NCBI GenBank assembly: GCA_963576735.1
Contig: OY755178.1
Span: 2,232,001 to 2,296,000, forward strand
Direction of reading: 5' to 3'
DNA: 64,000 nt
Source of the DNA: Bedellia somnulentella
Lineage: Eukaryota > Arthropoda > Insecta > Lepidoptera > Bedelliidae
Positions within the stretch are counted from its first letter, which is position 1. Every line of letters starts with the position of its first letter. The notes below the pieces were generated by a model. It was given only the letters and a program-made list of their open reading frames with translations, ran no database searches and was not told the DNA's origin. Made by a program: the position numbers and the translations under genes. Below are positions 11,801 to 26,800 of the stretch, piece by piece.

Positions 11801-14800
11801 AACAATGTACCGAAATCCAGTAAACATGTTCGTAGCAATGTTACATCCAATTTTGTCCGTGGGCTGTAATATTCTAATCTGAAAATGAAAGGTCTGTATG
11901 TAAAACAAGCGAAAAATACATGCGAAGTATGTGAAATATATAACTTCGAGAAGCACATATTATCTTGTTTGTAATGCATACATACATTTACTCAACTCAC
12001 GCCATTGTTCCCATTGGGGTAGGCAGAGATAATAAATCGCCATTTTGTGTAATCCTGACCAACCTTCGAGCTTCGTTTACATGTAAATAATATACTTTTC
12101 TAGGTTTAACCTTGGTAGCTCAGCAGACATAACACTGCTCAAGGTCGGATCGTTCGGATCCTGAATCGGTTCCACAGTACTCACGTTGTCACATGTGTGA
12201 TTTATTTATAAGAAGTGAAAAAAATATACATACTCACGGCTATAAATCCCTAGAAGGGGTAGCCAGAGCTAAGGAATCAGAAATTCCTCAGCCACTTTTG
12301 GAAGTTGCGTGGGGAAAAGATGGTAAAATAAAGGTTGTTGCTGATGGGTCTCCAACCGCATCGCCCAAAAATCCCTTAAAAAGCCCCAATACCGTTAGTC
12401 GCCTCTTACGTACACCCGCCGGAAGAAATGGGGTAATGCTATTCTAAGCCGACACTACACAGGAAAAAAAATTAGTAAGTAATACATTAATTTCGGAGAA
12501 CATAAGCTTCCATATAACTCGTTTGTTTCGAATACTTACATACACTCAAGCAATCAGTTCCAACTATAGGTAGACATTATCGTTCTTTTATTCTTCGCAC
12601 TTAGAATTTTATCTTTATTAGCAGTTATAAGCATGAATACAATAAGAAAACAATCTAGCGAGCGTTACGATCTTGGAACCAGATTGCCGATCGCGTAGAT
12701 TTATTCTCATGTTCGCTGGCTGACTTTACAGAATCTTCATTGTATTACTTATGTTATGAAAAAATTGATGTTTCAATTTGTAAAAGAGGAAATGAGAAGA
12801 TGTAGCCAAACTATTTCATACTTATTAGGTTCAATTGTAGTAATGTTAATATATGTGATAGGTATTTTGTAGTAGATATTTAATAGATGTTTAAGTTTAA
12901 TATAATAGCATTGGGCTAAGCCTGTAATGGTTATGTTATGTAAATAAATAAATAAATTCTTACCTAACCATTCCCTCAAATAAAACCGGACACACGCCAA
13001 TAAGAACAGCAATAATTCCTGACAAAATAACTTCCCAATATGGCACATCAATTTCTACATTCAGAATGTGCCAAAGACCGTACTCCAATGCGATTATGAA
13101 CCCTAATACTATGGCGGTAACGACTATATTGACTAGATACGTGAAAACTTTCATCCAAAATGATATTTCTACTGTTTTGTTGTTTTGCTCGGCTAAAAGT
13201 TCCTGAAAAGAGGGATTATTAATTAATTTCCAAGTCTGTAAAATTATAAGAATAGGGAATATGCATAAAATTTTAAATGCCCTAAAACTTTTTTTCACGA
13301 ATACTTATTATCGCAATATTATAATGAAAAGGTTTTTTTTTATTTACTTATTATTTAAACCCCTAAAATAATATTCAAAAAGTGCAAAATAAGGGAGCGA
13401 AATTCAAACTGCCAAAACGCGCCACCATCGGTTGAACGAAATGTGACGTCATCTGACACGAAATTGTATTCAAAAGCGTCGAAAACACTAAGGTAAACAC
13501 CCACTGGACGTGTCATGTGACGTCACGTATAGCGCGCGTAAAATGGCGGCGTTTGAACTGCTTAAATTTTTTTAAAGTTTTAAATTTCAATTTTAAAAAT
13601 ATCTAGAGGATTTTGAAGCCCAGTAATATTTTTTTCTACGTTATAAAATAGTAAACTATTAATTTAAGACAAAAAAGAAAAACATGAATATTCCCTATTG
13701 GTAGTCAGATTTAGTAAGATTAGTCCTGCCTCCGTGGTCTAAAAGTTAAAGCGTTCATAGTTCAGAGGTGTCAGTTTTGATTCTCTGGAGATTTACTTAC
13801 AAAATAGATTTCTGGGATTTAACCCAGTTTAGTATAATGTTGCAGATTGAATTATGTTAGTATCTCTTAATTGTTGCTCTTGGCTACTTTTGCGGTAGTA
13901 GTCTTTAGTGTGGCAACCCGCACTAAGCCAGGGGGGGGATTATGGGCTAGTTACCCTATTGAGGCAATCCCCAAACCATAAATAAAACCAAATCGAGGCT
14001 GTAAGGACATGTAAGGGTAGAAGATGAACATCAGAAATATTTACTTAGTCTGTATATCTAGGGCACGGTAAGCCATCGGTCCCGGCTACTATTTAGGTAG
14101 TATTCGTTAGTCTGCCGACCCGCAATTGGCCAGTATGGTGGACGAAGGCCAAATTATCCTATATAGGGTAGGCTCGAGCCCCTTGGTGGGGTCGTATATG
14201 GGCAGTGAGGAGTATACCTAAAGACATTTGTTTGCATCCTTTAAATAAAATTCCATACCTTAAACTCAACATAAATACTCCTAGCATTAAGCGCCGCGGC
14301 CTCCTGGGTGGCTATTCCGAAGTCCCACCCGCTGAACACTTTGCTCGCGAACACTTGACGAGAATAAAACCCCGTCTCTATGAAGTTGTAGCGGTAGGAG
14401 TAGGCAGTTCTGTAGATATAATTTGTAAAGATAAAAATTCGAAAATCTTAACCCTTTATAAGGCAGAGGTATGATCAAAAATTCATTGTATTTCACTTCT
14501 ATTTCAAGGTAGGTAAGGTTGAAATTATGGTGGCCAATATTTAGCCACTTCCTTATAAAGGGTTAAAGATGCAATGATTCAGCATGTTAAGAGATTACAA
14601 ATGATGTAAATCCCAGTGTTCGATGTCTTCTATATGGTGGAAAGTTAATCATAAATTATATAATTTTAAAACTTGTTGGAGAAATTCCGGTATCTACTGA
14701 ACCAATTCTGAAATCATTCACCAATCCTCACAGCCTATGTTTATGTCCCCCAAGAGACTCAATCCTATCCTGTATAGGTTAATTTTCGACCGCCGCCGTC

Positions 14801-17800
14801 GATGTGATGCAGTTGAATTATCAATAATAGGAAATAAAAACCCCATACTGGAAGAAATTCGTGAATTCCACGCAGACATTAAAACAGCTATGAATGCACA
14901 AACTCAAGCATATTTGCAGCTACAGAAGAGATTTGAGGTCACTGAAACAAAACAAATAAACAAATAAACAATTTAATTGAGAAAAAATTACAATTAGAAC
15001 GAAATGTCACAAGTAACATATCTAGAAGCCGGGAATCCGAGATAATATCGCATCCAAAACAAACGTTTGCGAGGGTAGTCAAACAAAGTAGCAACACCGG
15101 CCGGCCCCAAGATAGTGAGTCACCGTCTCTCGCCGCTCCGACGTCGCAGCAAAGTGGGGCCACGAAACAAGCGGGTCTATCTCGACGCGCAAAAGAGCCC
15201 GAGGACTGTGAGGAGCGACTGCCTACTAAAGTAACTACCGAAAAGATACAGGAGGAAAGCGATGATAGCTGGGTAACGGTACAACGAAAAAGAAGTAGGT
15301 ATGTAGCCAGTGAGGTCAAGAAGGGTGGAAGTACTAATGCTACAGAAATTCAAGGAAGTGAGCGTAAAAAATTCCTTCACGTGTGGCGCCTGCAAAAAGA
15401 TACGACCGAGGAAATGATTCTGAAACACGTAAAAAGTATCTGCGGTACCGAGGTGGAAATTAAAGTTATTAAGTTAAAACACCGAACTGAAAGAGACTAT
15501 GCCTCGTTCGTTATTGGGCTGCCGGAAAGTCTTTACTCGAAACTGAGTGAACCTGAACACTGGGCTGTAAACATTGAGTTTTGCGAATGGATTTGGTTTC
15601 GTAAACAGACAACCGCAACGCCAACAGCAAATTAAACCGATAAACGTTTACTACTAGAACGTACGGGGTCTAAGAACGAAACTGGAAAAATTTTATGCCG
15701 GGATTTTATGCTCAGATGTCGACGTGTTTGCAATAACTGAAACAGGTTGTAATGCAGCTATAGCGGATGCAGAATTCATACCCACGGGCTACAAGATATT
15801 ACGCTGTGATCGCGCGGACGGACGGAAGCACGGCGGCGCGTGTCTCGTGGCCACACCTCGCTTCGAGCTACGCATAGTGTCGCTACCGGGTGACGTCAAC
15901 GTTGATAACTACGCATTCGAACTGGTATGTGCGCACGTCATACGACACTGCAAGCTTGTGTTCACTATTTGTGTAATTTATATACCGCCGGCTAGTAGCG
16001 AAAACGAATACATGGTATTATTTGAAATTATTGAACAGTTATGTTGCAAATATGATAATATGTTAGTAGTGGGGGACTTTAATTTGTATTCGGGCTCTAT
16101 GAATGTACGTAACTACTATGAATATTTTGAAACATATTGCGGATTCACCCAGTATAATAGTGTAAATAATAGGCATGATGACAACAAGTAAATTTCATTG
16201 AAATAATTTGTGTGTATATTATTACAAAATTCCTAATTCTAAAACTCTGATTCTTTTCATAATTAAAAGCAAGATGAATATTATAATCGATAAAATAAAA
16301 TCGCTAAATACGGCAATCCGCCATGAAATGTTGAACGCCAATCAGAGCTCATGACGTCACGTTAAAGTCAGTGTGACCATTTGTGGCAGATTCCTGCCAT
16401 TTTGGCAGATTTGAACCCAAAATTTAAGCTTTGGCATATTAAGCTGACGATTTCAAAATGTGGCAGATGGTCACACTGGTTAGAGTTCTTTCTCTTTGTT
16501 TACATTTGAATTACTTAAGATAATACTTATTAACCTAATTAAATAAAAATATATAACTTCACAAATAATTATTAACTTCAATTTCTTTTGTGTAAATTGA
16601 TTGCGCTAAATTCAGTTATGGAACAAGGATTTACAAAGGCTTCCAGCGCAAATTTACCAAGAATCGACTTGATAATGCTAGGAACTTTTCTGGCATCAAA
16701 CAAAGATTTCTGTTCAGCAGAATTTAGAAATGTTAAAACTTACGATTTTTTCGTCGCCGTTTTCCAATCTGAGTAGCCTAAATGGCAAAAATCGCCGTCG
16801 TTGGCAACACTGCTCTTTAGTGACGTAAGCAAGCGACGCCATGACACTGACGCGTTTTGGTGCAAATTTTAAATTTATGAATTAAAAATTATTTTTTAAG
16901 TACTAAACCTAAATTTTCCCCAGAAATATTATGTTTATTATAATTAAAATATATTTCCAAATATTATAGAATAGTTTCTCAAAATTTGTCATCATGCATA
17001 TTGTAATGGTCGGTGTTTAGACTTAGTGTTGGGCGCCCCGGGGGTGGAGGTGACCGTAGAGGAGGGGGTTTCGCCGCTGGTTCCTATAGACTTATATCAC
17101 CCGCCGCTCGAGTTGTCGGTGACCACAGCGAAGCGACCAGCCGCCGCCGACGCCGCCGCTCATCACGTCACAACCACAGATACTAGCGATAATTTTGTAC
17201 CGGTACAGTGGAATTTTAACAAAGCCGATTTTAATAAACTTTATCTTTCGATTGCTAGTATAAACTGGGCTCCCATGTATAATTTAAAACTAGAAAGTTC
17301 ATTAGACTTTTTTTATAATACACTTTATTCCATTTTTGATAATTGTGTTCCAAAGAAAATGCGAGGGCACGTAAACTCGAGGTACTGTTACCCCGAGTGG
17401 TACGATGCACAAACTATTCGCGACATTAAACAAAAGGCCCAGCTCCATAGCAAATATAAGTCGAGTAAATTAAAGGCTGACTACGACGCCTACGCAAAAT
17501 TAAGAGCAAAAGTCAAACAATCAATCGAGTCTAGTTATACAAATTATAGGAATCGCTTACAGAATCAATTTTTAGTCGATCCCAAATCTTTTTGGAAGTA
17601 TATACAGTCTAAGAGAAAAGTTAAGACCGTCAAACTCAAGCAAAAAGATGGTAAAACATTAAGTAATGGCCAATTAGCTACAGAATTCGCAAACTATTTT
17701 CAGAGTGTTTACAGTACACAGGCAAAACTTGATGTCGAGGCGACGATGGTAACAGTGTATCAAAACGAGAACTTTTCGGCTCGAGTACACCTTAGTAACT

Positions 17801-20800
17801 TACGGTTGGAGGACGTTCAGTGTTCCTTAAAACAACTCAAACCAAAGATATCAGTAGGGCCTGACGGCATACCACCGTTCGTCATACGCGACTGTCGATT
17901 TGAAAACAACGCGCGTAGTCCCGGGACCTAAAGGAGGGGGGGGTCGTCAGTGGAGGGATACAGGCCCGTGGCGATCCTGTCTGCCCCGGCAAAGTCGCTG
18001 GAGTCAGCCATTCACCAAGCCGTACTTCGACAGGTGAGCGTGCAGTTATGTGACGAGCAGCACGGATTCCGCCCTGCCAGGAGTACTACCAGCAACTTGC
18101 TCGAGTACATGACCGATATAGTCCCGGTGGTCGATGGTTGGGGGCAGCTGGACGCAGCCTATTTCGATTTCAAAAAAGCTTTTGATCTTGTAAATAACGA
18201 TGTGTTGCTGAAAAAGCTCGCTGCATTCGGTTGCACCCCGCATCTGCTTCGGTTCTTCGCTAGCTACTTAGGAGATAGGTACCAATATGTGGATTACGAT
18301 AATGGCGTGTTTAAGCCGTATCGTACCATGTCAGGCGTAAATCATGGCAGCAACGTTGGGCCGTTGCAATTTTTGCTGATGATAAACGACTTGCCGCGGG
18401 TGGTCAGACATGCCAGGTGTCTGTTGTTCGCGGACGATCTCAAGCTGTACCTAGAGGTCAAGACAGCTGAGGACGGGGCCAAGTTGCAGGGCGATATAGA
18501 CAGAGTTGCAATTTGGAGTAAGCACAACGACTTAGAATTTAATACATCCAAATGTGCAGTCATTAGCTTCAGTAGATCACATAGACCACTTGAACTTAGT
18601 TACAAGTTAAAGATTTAGGGGTAAAATTTAACACGAAATTAACGTTTCATGACCATATATTAAGTAGTTGCAAAAAAGCATTCAGGAACTTGGGCCTTGT
18701 TATACGCACATCTCATAACTTCACAAATATTAAAGCCATCTGTGCTTTATACAATACCCTTACCCTACGAAGTCAGATGGAAGTGAACTCAATTATCTGG
18801 TCTCCTCATGAGGCAAAATATAGCCTTATGATGGAGAGAATACAGAATAAATTTATCAGATATTTATATTTAAAATTATATAATGTTTACCCTTTTTATC
18901 CTTTAATGTACCCGACACTTTTTATTCTAGGGATGGTTGGGTACAACGAATTAAGAGTAAGAAGGGAACTCGCTTTATGTTTATACGTGTATAAAGTTTT
19001 AATAGGAAAACTGCAAAGCGCCGAGATCTTGAGGCGCTTAAGTTTTTGTGTGCCGGACGAGTATGTTCGGAGGCGGCGACGGCCGCGGCTGCCGGTCGAG
19101 CCGCGCGCGAGGACCAACCTCTTGCGCGCGGCGCCGCTCCCGCCCGCAAGCATTATTCTAAACCGGTGGCGGAACGCATAGACCTATTTGCTTGCACCCT
19201 CGGTGAATTCACAAAATGTGCCCTTTATATAGTAAGTTATGAGTTTAAATGATAACGGTGCCTACTTAATTGGTTGTTCCTTAGTGAAATTTTATTTTTA
19301 TTTAATGATATTTAATGTTAATTAATTATATTAATGTTAAGTAATTATATTTAATGTTAATTGATTATATTTAATGTAAATTAATTTATAAATGTTATAA
19401 ATAAGTTATAAGTTTTAATGTAACCTAATAGTATTTTTTTGTTAGTTAATTAGTTTTTATTAATTAATGGAATGTAAATATTAAAACTACAATATCGAAT
19501 TAGGCATGTCCTGTAATGGTATTGTTAATGTGGAAAAATAAATAAATAAATAAATAAATTTCACCACGCTGGCCTAGTGTGGGAGGACAGACTACGACTA
19601 ATACAGTGATAGTAGCCGGCAATATCTTTCTGAACTAGGTTAAATCTTACAAAATAGATTTGTGACCTCTCACGAGATTCTCACGGGGATCGAACCCGAG
19701 ACTTCTGGATTTCAAGAGGTAATTTAAGCATTTTTAAACAACAAAATAATAAAGTTGCGAAACTTGATGTTTAAGAAATTGCAACACACAACTCACCTGT
19801 AGCACAAAACAGCAAAACACGCCAGATATAACACAAGAAACGTAAAGAAGTACGCTAAAGGTATGCTGTACTTCAACCCGACTTCACTCACGTCGCCCGG
19901 GTGGTAGTGCCCGTAGAATAGTATCGAGTTTTCGAGGAGACCCTGAAATTAATATAACACATGAGTATATAGTATAGTTTGCTGTGTAGTGTCGGCTTAG
20001 AATAGCAATACCCCATTTCTTCCGGTGGGTGTACGTAAGAGGTGACTAACGGTATTGGGGCTTTTAAGGGATTTTTGGGCGATGCGGTTGGAGACCCATC
20101 ACCAACAACCTTTATTTTACCATCTTTTGCCCACGCAACTTCCAAAAGTGGCTGAGGTATTTCTAATTCCTTAGCTCTGGCTACCCCGTTAAGGGATTTA
20201 TAGCAGTGAGTATATGGTTTTCGAACATGGCCTGAAAACTATTTAAAAGTCATGATTTTAATTACTTACATACATACATATACTCACGGCCATAAATCCC
20301 AAAAAGGGGAAGCCAGATATACAGAGCTAGAAACTCTTCAGCCTCATTTGCAAAATGATAGGAGACAAGATGGTAGAAATAAAGTATCGTTATTGATGGG
20401 TTTCCAACCGCGTTGCCCAAAAATCACTTAAAAATGTCGCCTCTTACGACACCCATGGGTAGAAAGGGGTAGTGACATTCTAAGCCGGCACTACACGGCA
20501 ATTAATTTTGCTTATTGGAATAATACAATGAAATTGTAAATAGATGGATTGTAAGACAATGACGATTACTTTTTTACCCTTACTGAAAAAAATCTCTCTA
20601 GTCCGCATTTTACTTAGTAACTGTTATCGCCAACGAAACTTTATCATTTCGTTTAAGAACGGCTCTTTTTCATATGAATTCACGGGAATTAACTACACCA
20701 ATATAAAAGAAAGTGGTTGTCATACTAATGGTAAGCAAATGTGGCTAAATAACCATCAGTAACGTTACATATTTCTCATACCTTCTCCCCATTAAACTCC

Positions 20801-23800
20801 CAGTGGTTGAGGAAATGTTGGCACCAATTTTGGCTTCTTCTTATTGGTATTTATAATCTTGAGTATAAGTACGGTATAACGATGCACAATAAATCTGTTA
20901 GAAGCTTTTACATACATACATACATATACTCACGGCTATAAATCCCTTAACGGGTTAGCCAGAGCTTTAGAATGAAAAATTCCTCAGCCACTTTTGGAAG
21001 TTGATTGGGAAAAGATGGTTATCATAATAAATGTTTTTGGTGACGGGTCTCCAACCACATCGCCCAAAAATCACTTAAAAAGCCCCCTATACCCTTAGTC
21101 GCCTCTTACGATCACCCACGGGTAGAAATGGGGTAGTGTTATTCTAAGCCGACACAACACGGCAAATATATTCTATTTCTCAAACTAAAAAACACTACAA
21201 GTAGCTACTAAGTAATTAACTACTTGTTTAATTCTGACTAAATCGTTAGAGAATTACTTTTTAAAATTACCAATAATAAACAACAACCATCTCACCTTCC
21301 CACTAAAAACCCCCACACTTCTAGACGCATTCACGTCCATATTCCTAATCGCCCCATCATACAATATCTGCGGAGTCACAACGAAGCACAGAATCACCAC
21401 CATAATCGCCAGATCCACTAAGAACAGCCAGCGAAGGAAGTAGAAGTAGGAACCGACGGCTGAACCGAAATGGCCTTCTATCTTACGAATAGCTTCGTAC
21501 CAAAGCTCGATTGAAAACGCTATGTTGCGGATTCGGTCTTTTGTCTGGAAAATAATACGGTAGATTATATTTCGTTGGAGACCCGTCACCAAAAACCTTT
21601 ATTTAAACATTTTTTCCCCACATAACTTTCCAAAAGTGGTTGAGGAATTTCTAATTCCTTAGCTCTGGCTACCCCTTCTAGGGATTTATAGTCGTGAGTA
21701 TATACAGGGTGTCCAGTAAATAAACGTCCAACCGTTAACCACCAATAGAGGACCCTGTGAAGTGCCCGGAAATGCAATTTTTTTAGTATATTAAATAGGT
21801 TTAGAAATAAGCCAGGTTTAAGTTGTCCTCCTCTTGCTAACCAATTCTCCTCTAATCCTCAATTTTTGCTAACCAAGCTGTTCTTTGCTTCATTAGGAGT
21901 CTAATAAAAAAAAAATATGCCGATATCCCTATTTTTGCCCTCTTACCATAACAAAATAGCCCAAAGGAATTTAAAAAAATAAAAAACAACATAAACCTGG
22001 CTTATTTCTAAAATAAAAAAAATTGCATTTCCGGGCACTTCACAGGGTCCTCTATTGGTGGTTAACGGTTGGACGTTTATTTACTGGACACACTGTATAT
22101 GTATGTATATGTGTGTACGTAGTATATGTATGAATGTATGTATATTTCGTTGCATTAGTTTCTAATGGAAAATAGGATTGTAAGGAAATCATAAAGGAAG
22201 GTTGCCATCCGTCCTGTTTTTTTGTCTTAGGCTGTTTTGGCTGGATTTTAAGCTTTGTTTTTTATTACTAATGTTTTAATTTATTACGACAAAACGTTAA
22301 TTATCAAGCTGATTGAACCATATGTTTATTTCTCTTTCAATAATTCAGTCGGTCTCAACCAAGAAATTGAAAAAATTACATCAACCTTTTAAAGAAATTA
22401 CTAAATTAAATGGGCAATACAGTATCCCCAACATTGCAAAGAATGCACAATACTTTATTGTTCAGTGCCAACTCATATTTATGATAACATAACATAAACG
22501 TTCACGCCGTTTATCCCCGAAGGGGTTGGCAGAGGTACCAATACTTCTGAACTCACATGGCAAGCGCCATCTAGTGTCCAGAGAAGGTACCCACGTTTTG
22601 CTTAGACAGTGTACTCACGTGATAGGGGGCAGGCCTATCGCCGTTTTGTACGAATACACTGTCACATGACTAAGTACAACTCAGCCATGTGGGTTTCCTC
22701 ACGATGTTTTCCCTCACTGTTAACAACCATGATAAATTAACCACACATATGACTTTAGAAAAGACAAATTGGTGTAGGCCCGTCCCAGGATTGGAACTCA
22801 CGCCCTTCTGTTTTCGGGCGGGTGTACTACCCACTGGACTATCATGTCGCTTATGATATTTATGATGTCATGTTTTTATATTGACTGGATTAGTTCGAGT
22901 GATGATATACTAAAACTCAACATCAATTCTCTTACCCTTTTCCAAGCAAATCCGAGCCTATACTTCGTCCTCTTCCAAACAGAGATGGTGGTAGTTTTGG
23001 ATCGGTGGCTGAGTGACGCTGACAGCTTGCTGCGAACTTGGCGCTTCATCGTCAGACCTTGGGGGAGGTCCCGAAGAGCTTCCCTGATATAAATTAAGTG
23101 ATTAACTTGAATACGATGTGATATTAGTGATATTAAGCTGTGTAGTGTGGGCTTAAAATAGCATTAATCTATTTCTACACCCGAGTGCTGTATGAGGCAA
23201 CTTAGGGTATTGGAGCTTTTGAAGTAATTGTTGGACGATGTGGCTGGAAACCTTTCACCAACTTCCCTTTACTTTACCATCTTCCCCTACTCAACCTCCC
23301 AATTTGGCTGAGTATGTAACATTCCGAAGCTGTTGCTTCCTCTTCTTGGGGATTATAGCCGTGAGTTTATGTATGTATCCATGTATTTAAAATCAGAAAT
23401 CGCTACGGACGGCAAAAAAAATTCATATAATTCGTAAAACAGATGCTAAACAATTAAATAAAGAATAAATAAAGGAAAGTAAAATTTCGACACAGGCGGG
23501 AATCGAACCCGCGACCTCGGGTATATGCCCCCGTCGCTCTGCCAATTGAGCTACCGTGTCAATGGCTGCCAGCGCGAAATTTCTTTCCTTTATTTAATAG
23601 TAATAATCCCCACATGAGGTTTTCATGAACAAAAAGATTTAAATTAGATGTTATACAAGTCAGATCATGGTTTAATTACGTAGAAAAGAAAAAATATTCA
23701 TAATTTTATATTAATATTTCTTCAGTAATAATCTATGTTGCAGTGATCAAAGTCTCAGTCGCACTAAAACAATGTTGTGAGAGACAAGAATCTAATTAAA

Positions 23801-26800
23801 TATTGTTACGACATCTGTTCGCAAGTAGGAGATAGGATTTGCCACTACTAGATAACAGATGGCGTTACTAGTATTTTAATAAGTAAAAATAGGAATTACT
23901 AGATGTTTCTCGAATATCGACTTTTCGAGAATGTGGTACTAGAACTTTCTGTAATATTCGCGTATTTGAGATTTGGCATATATAAAGAACGACGCGTGCT
24001 ACGGAGTTATTCGAGTGCGAAGAACTAAAGCGAGAACAAGCGAAATACTAGAGCGAAGAAATTAAATACGACAGTGCAGTGATATACGGATTACGGAAAT
24101 AAGCTTAACGGTGTGGACAGTGTTACTATAACGGAGTAAATTAGTGTTGTTAATTAGTGCGAGTATCGATAGTTAATTATCGATAGTGTTTGTTGTGTTG
24201 TGTAAAGTGCGTTATTGGTCAATAAATATAATTACACCTTATTGCACGAAAGTGTGACTGGTATTTATCAAATTAAGAACCCGGTACGTAACAATTGGTG
24301 ACAGAAGTGGATTTGAAGATGCCAGTTATGCCGAAGGAAGACGGAAGAGAGGGTGTGAAGACACGCGCTCAGAAAGCCGCAGAGGGTGAACAGCTGTCGG
24401 AAATGAGGTCATCGGTCACGAACCCTCGGAGTGACATTCCAGAGGAGACGTCCGCGGTGACTAACGCGCCGTCTACATCAACGGCGCCGGCGGCCGCAAC
24501 TAATACTGACTTGGCGATGATAGTTGAAATGTTGAAAAACATACATTCGGAGGTACAGGGTGTTGTGAAACAAGAAGTTCGTGAGTTGCGCGAGGAACAG
24601 CAAACTAAGTTCTCACAAGTTCTCACTGCGGTCAATAAAGTCAGTGGTCGGGTGGTTACTGTGGAAAAAGACGTAGAGCAGATGAAGGAGCAGGTAACCA
24701 CTATTGAGAAAGATATCGATGACATGAAGACCGACTTCCGCGGAATGGAGAAAAGGGTTCTGCAGCTTGAATCACGACCGGTCAAGGTTGTCTCCGGTGA
24801 GAATGTAGTAGCTGTCCATGGTCCTCGTGTGAAGGTTCCTCCCTACGACGGAACAACATCCTGGTCGGCGTATAGACATCAGTTCCAGACTGTTGCGGCT
24901 GCCAATGGTTGGACTGATGAACAGTGTTTGACTGCACTGACGGTGGCGCTCCGAGGTCAAGCACTGTCAGTAATAGAGGCGCTGCCGACTCCGAGTGGTG
25001 GTTTCAAGGACCTGCTGGATGCGTTGGAGTCTCGCTATGGAGAGCGACACCTGGAGCACGTGTTCCGCGCTCAGCTGCGTGATAGGGTCCAGCGTTCTGG
25101 AGAGGGACTTCAGCAGTGGGCCCTTGAAATCGAGAAGCTCGTCCGCAAGGCCTATCCCAGTGTAGATCCGAAGACGGTGGAAATGAACCTGGTGCAAGCA
25201 TTCGTCGACGGCATCAGAGATATCGAAGTGAGAACAGCGGTGAGACTTCAACACCACACGTCTCTCAAGGATGCCTTGGCGAACGCTCTAGAAGTTGAAG
25301 CTTGCCGCCAGGATACGCGCCAAACTCATCGACTTCGTGAGATTGCGGAAGCAAATGAGGACGTCAAGGTCATTAAAGCACCCGTCGGAAGGAGTACTGG
25401 ACCGATTTGTTATGGCTGCGGGAAAAGGGGCCATTTGAGATTAAGTTGCCCGCTGAGGAAGGAAGAAAAGAGGCAGGCAGAGGCTTCTGCCGCAAACGTC
25501 CAGGGAAACGAGCATTAGCCAGGACCGGGGGGCAGGTGCTGGCTAGAGAGGAGAAAGCCCCGACAATGACCATCTCACAAGCCTGTAACGGGAACAGTTT
25601 GGTGATATTGGGCTGTGTCAATGATCAAGACTGTAAGATGACCCTTGATACTGGAGCGTCTAGAACGGTGATCAATCCGGCACTGGTGAAAGCAGCGAAT
25701 ATCAAGTATAGCAGAGATACTAAGTGTCGGCTACTCTCCGCCTCTGGCCAGCGAATACCTGTCCTTGGTGAACTCTCAGTCAGGATGATGGTTGGCGAGA
25801 CGTCGTATACTCATCAAGTCATTGTGGCTGAGATAATGGATGAATGCATACTAGGACTGGACTTTATGAAGAAATATAACTGCCGGATTGACATAACGAG
25901 AGGAATTTTCAAGTGTGGCCAGGAAGAAATCTTTATACTGGGTGGTCCCGTCGGTGAAGTGACATGCTTGAAAACCATCAATATTCCTGCGCGTTCTCAG
26001 AAGTTGGTTCCGGTGATGTTACCTGTAGACAGCGAGAAGAAGAGGCATCGTTGTGTGTTGATTGAAGAGACAGGGAAGAACGGGCCAAGGAAATTTCTGA
26101 CAGCAAGAACTTTGGTTACAAGCAACAAGACGGCAATAGTGAAGGTAGTCAACCTTGACCAAGAAGATGTACAGCTTAAGCGGGGTGAAGTAGTTGGTCA
26201 GTGTGAAGAAGTAGTCTGGATGAGGAGCTGTCATTCTCCAAATGGGAAAGTCAAAGTGAAAGTCGATAATTCAACTGTAACTGACTTGTTAAGTGAGATC
26301 CAGGATGACTTATCTTACTTGGAGAGGATCAAGGTTAAACAGTTGCTGGTGAAATATGCTGACATCTTCTCAAATGCAGAAGGGGACTTAGGCAGAACAT
26401 CTTTAGTGCAACACAGAATTGATACAGGGGACGAAAGACCTATTAGACAGAGAGCAAGGAGAATCCCAATCGCTAAGGAGAAAGAAGTTGAAGAATTGCT
26501 CGAAGACATGAAAAAGAAAAAGGTCATTAGTCCGTCCTCCAGTCCGTGGTGTTCTCCAGTGGTTCTTGTTAAGAAGAAAGATGGAAGCACACGGTTTTGT
26601 GTTGACTACAGGCAACTGAACAACGTGACAAAGAAGGACAGCTATCCTTTGCCAAGAATAGATGACACTCTGGATACTTTGAGTGGCATGAAGTGGTTTT
26701 CAACCCTGGACTGCAAGTCAGGCTACTGGCAGGTGGAAATACATCCGACTGATAAAGAGAAGACTGCGTTTTCAACTGGAAAGGGTTTGTGGCAGTTTAA

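Larger units (their letters stand above)
15640..19252 (+). pseudogene. ORF2 (endonuclease-reverse transcriptase) of the same LINE, broken
   Basis: An apurinic endonuclease-like domain (NVRGLRTKLEKFYAG, VGDFNLYSG, then LDLVLG after an insertion) leads to a reverse transcriptase with LKQLKPKISVGPDGIPP, EGYRPVAILSAPAKSLE, YFDFKKAFDLVN and catalytic FADD. Damage: TAG at 15655-15657 within YY-stop-NVRG, an 823-bp insertion at 16174-16996, a deletion plus frameshift at a G run near 17930, and frameshifts near 18615 and 19178. The RT type fits the CR1/Jockey group; the exact clade is not assigned. Confidence 0.85.

Noticed and set aside
14205..14474. 89-codon plus-strand ORF
   Set aside because: Antisense of TMC exon 6 and its splice sites.
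23496..23562. Functional tRNA gene on the minus strand
   Set aside because: D and T arms fit, but the anticodon arm has only four pairs and an 8-nt loop, and the same unit recurs with SINE tails at 48.1 and 58.0 kb.
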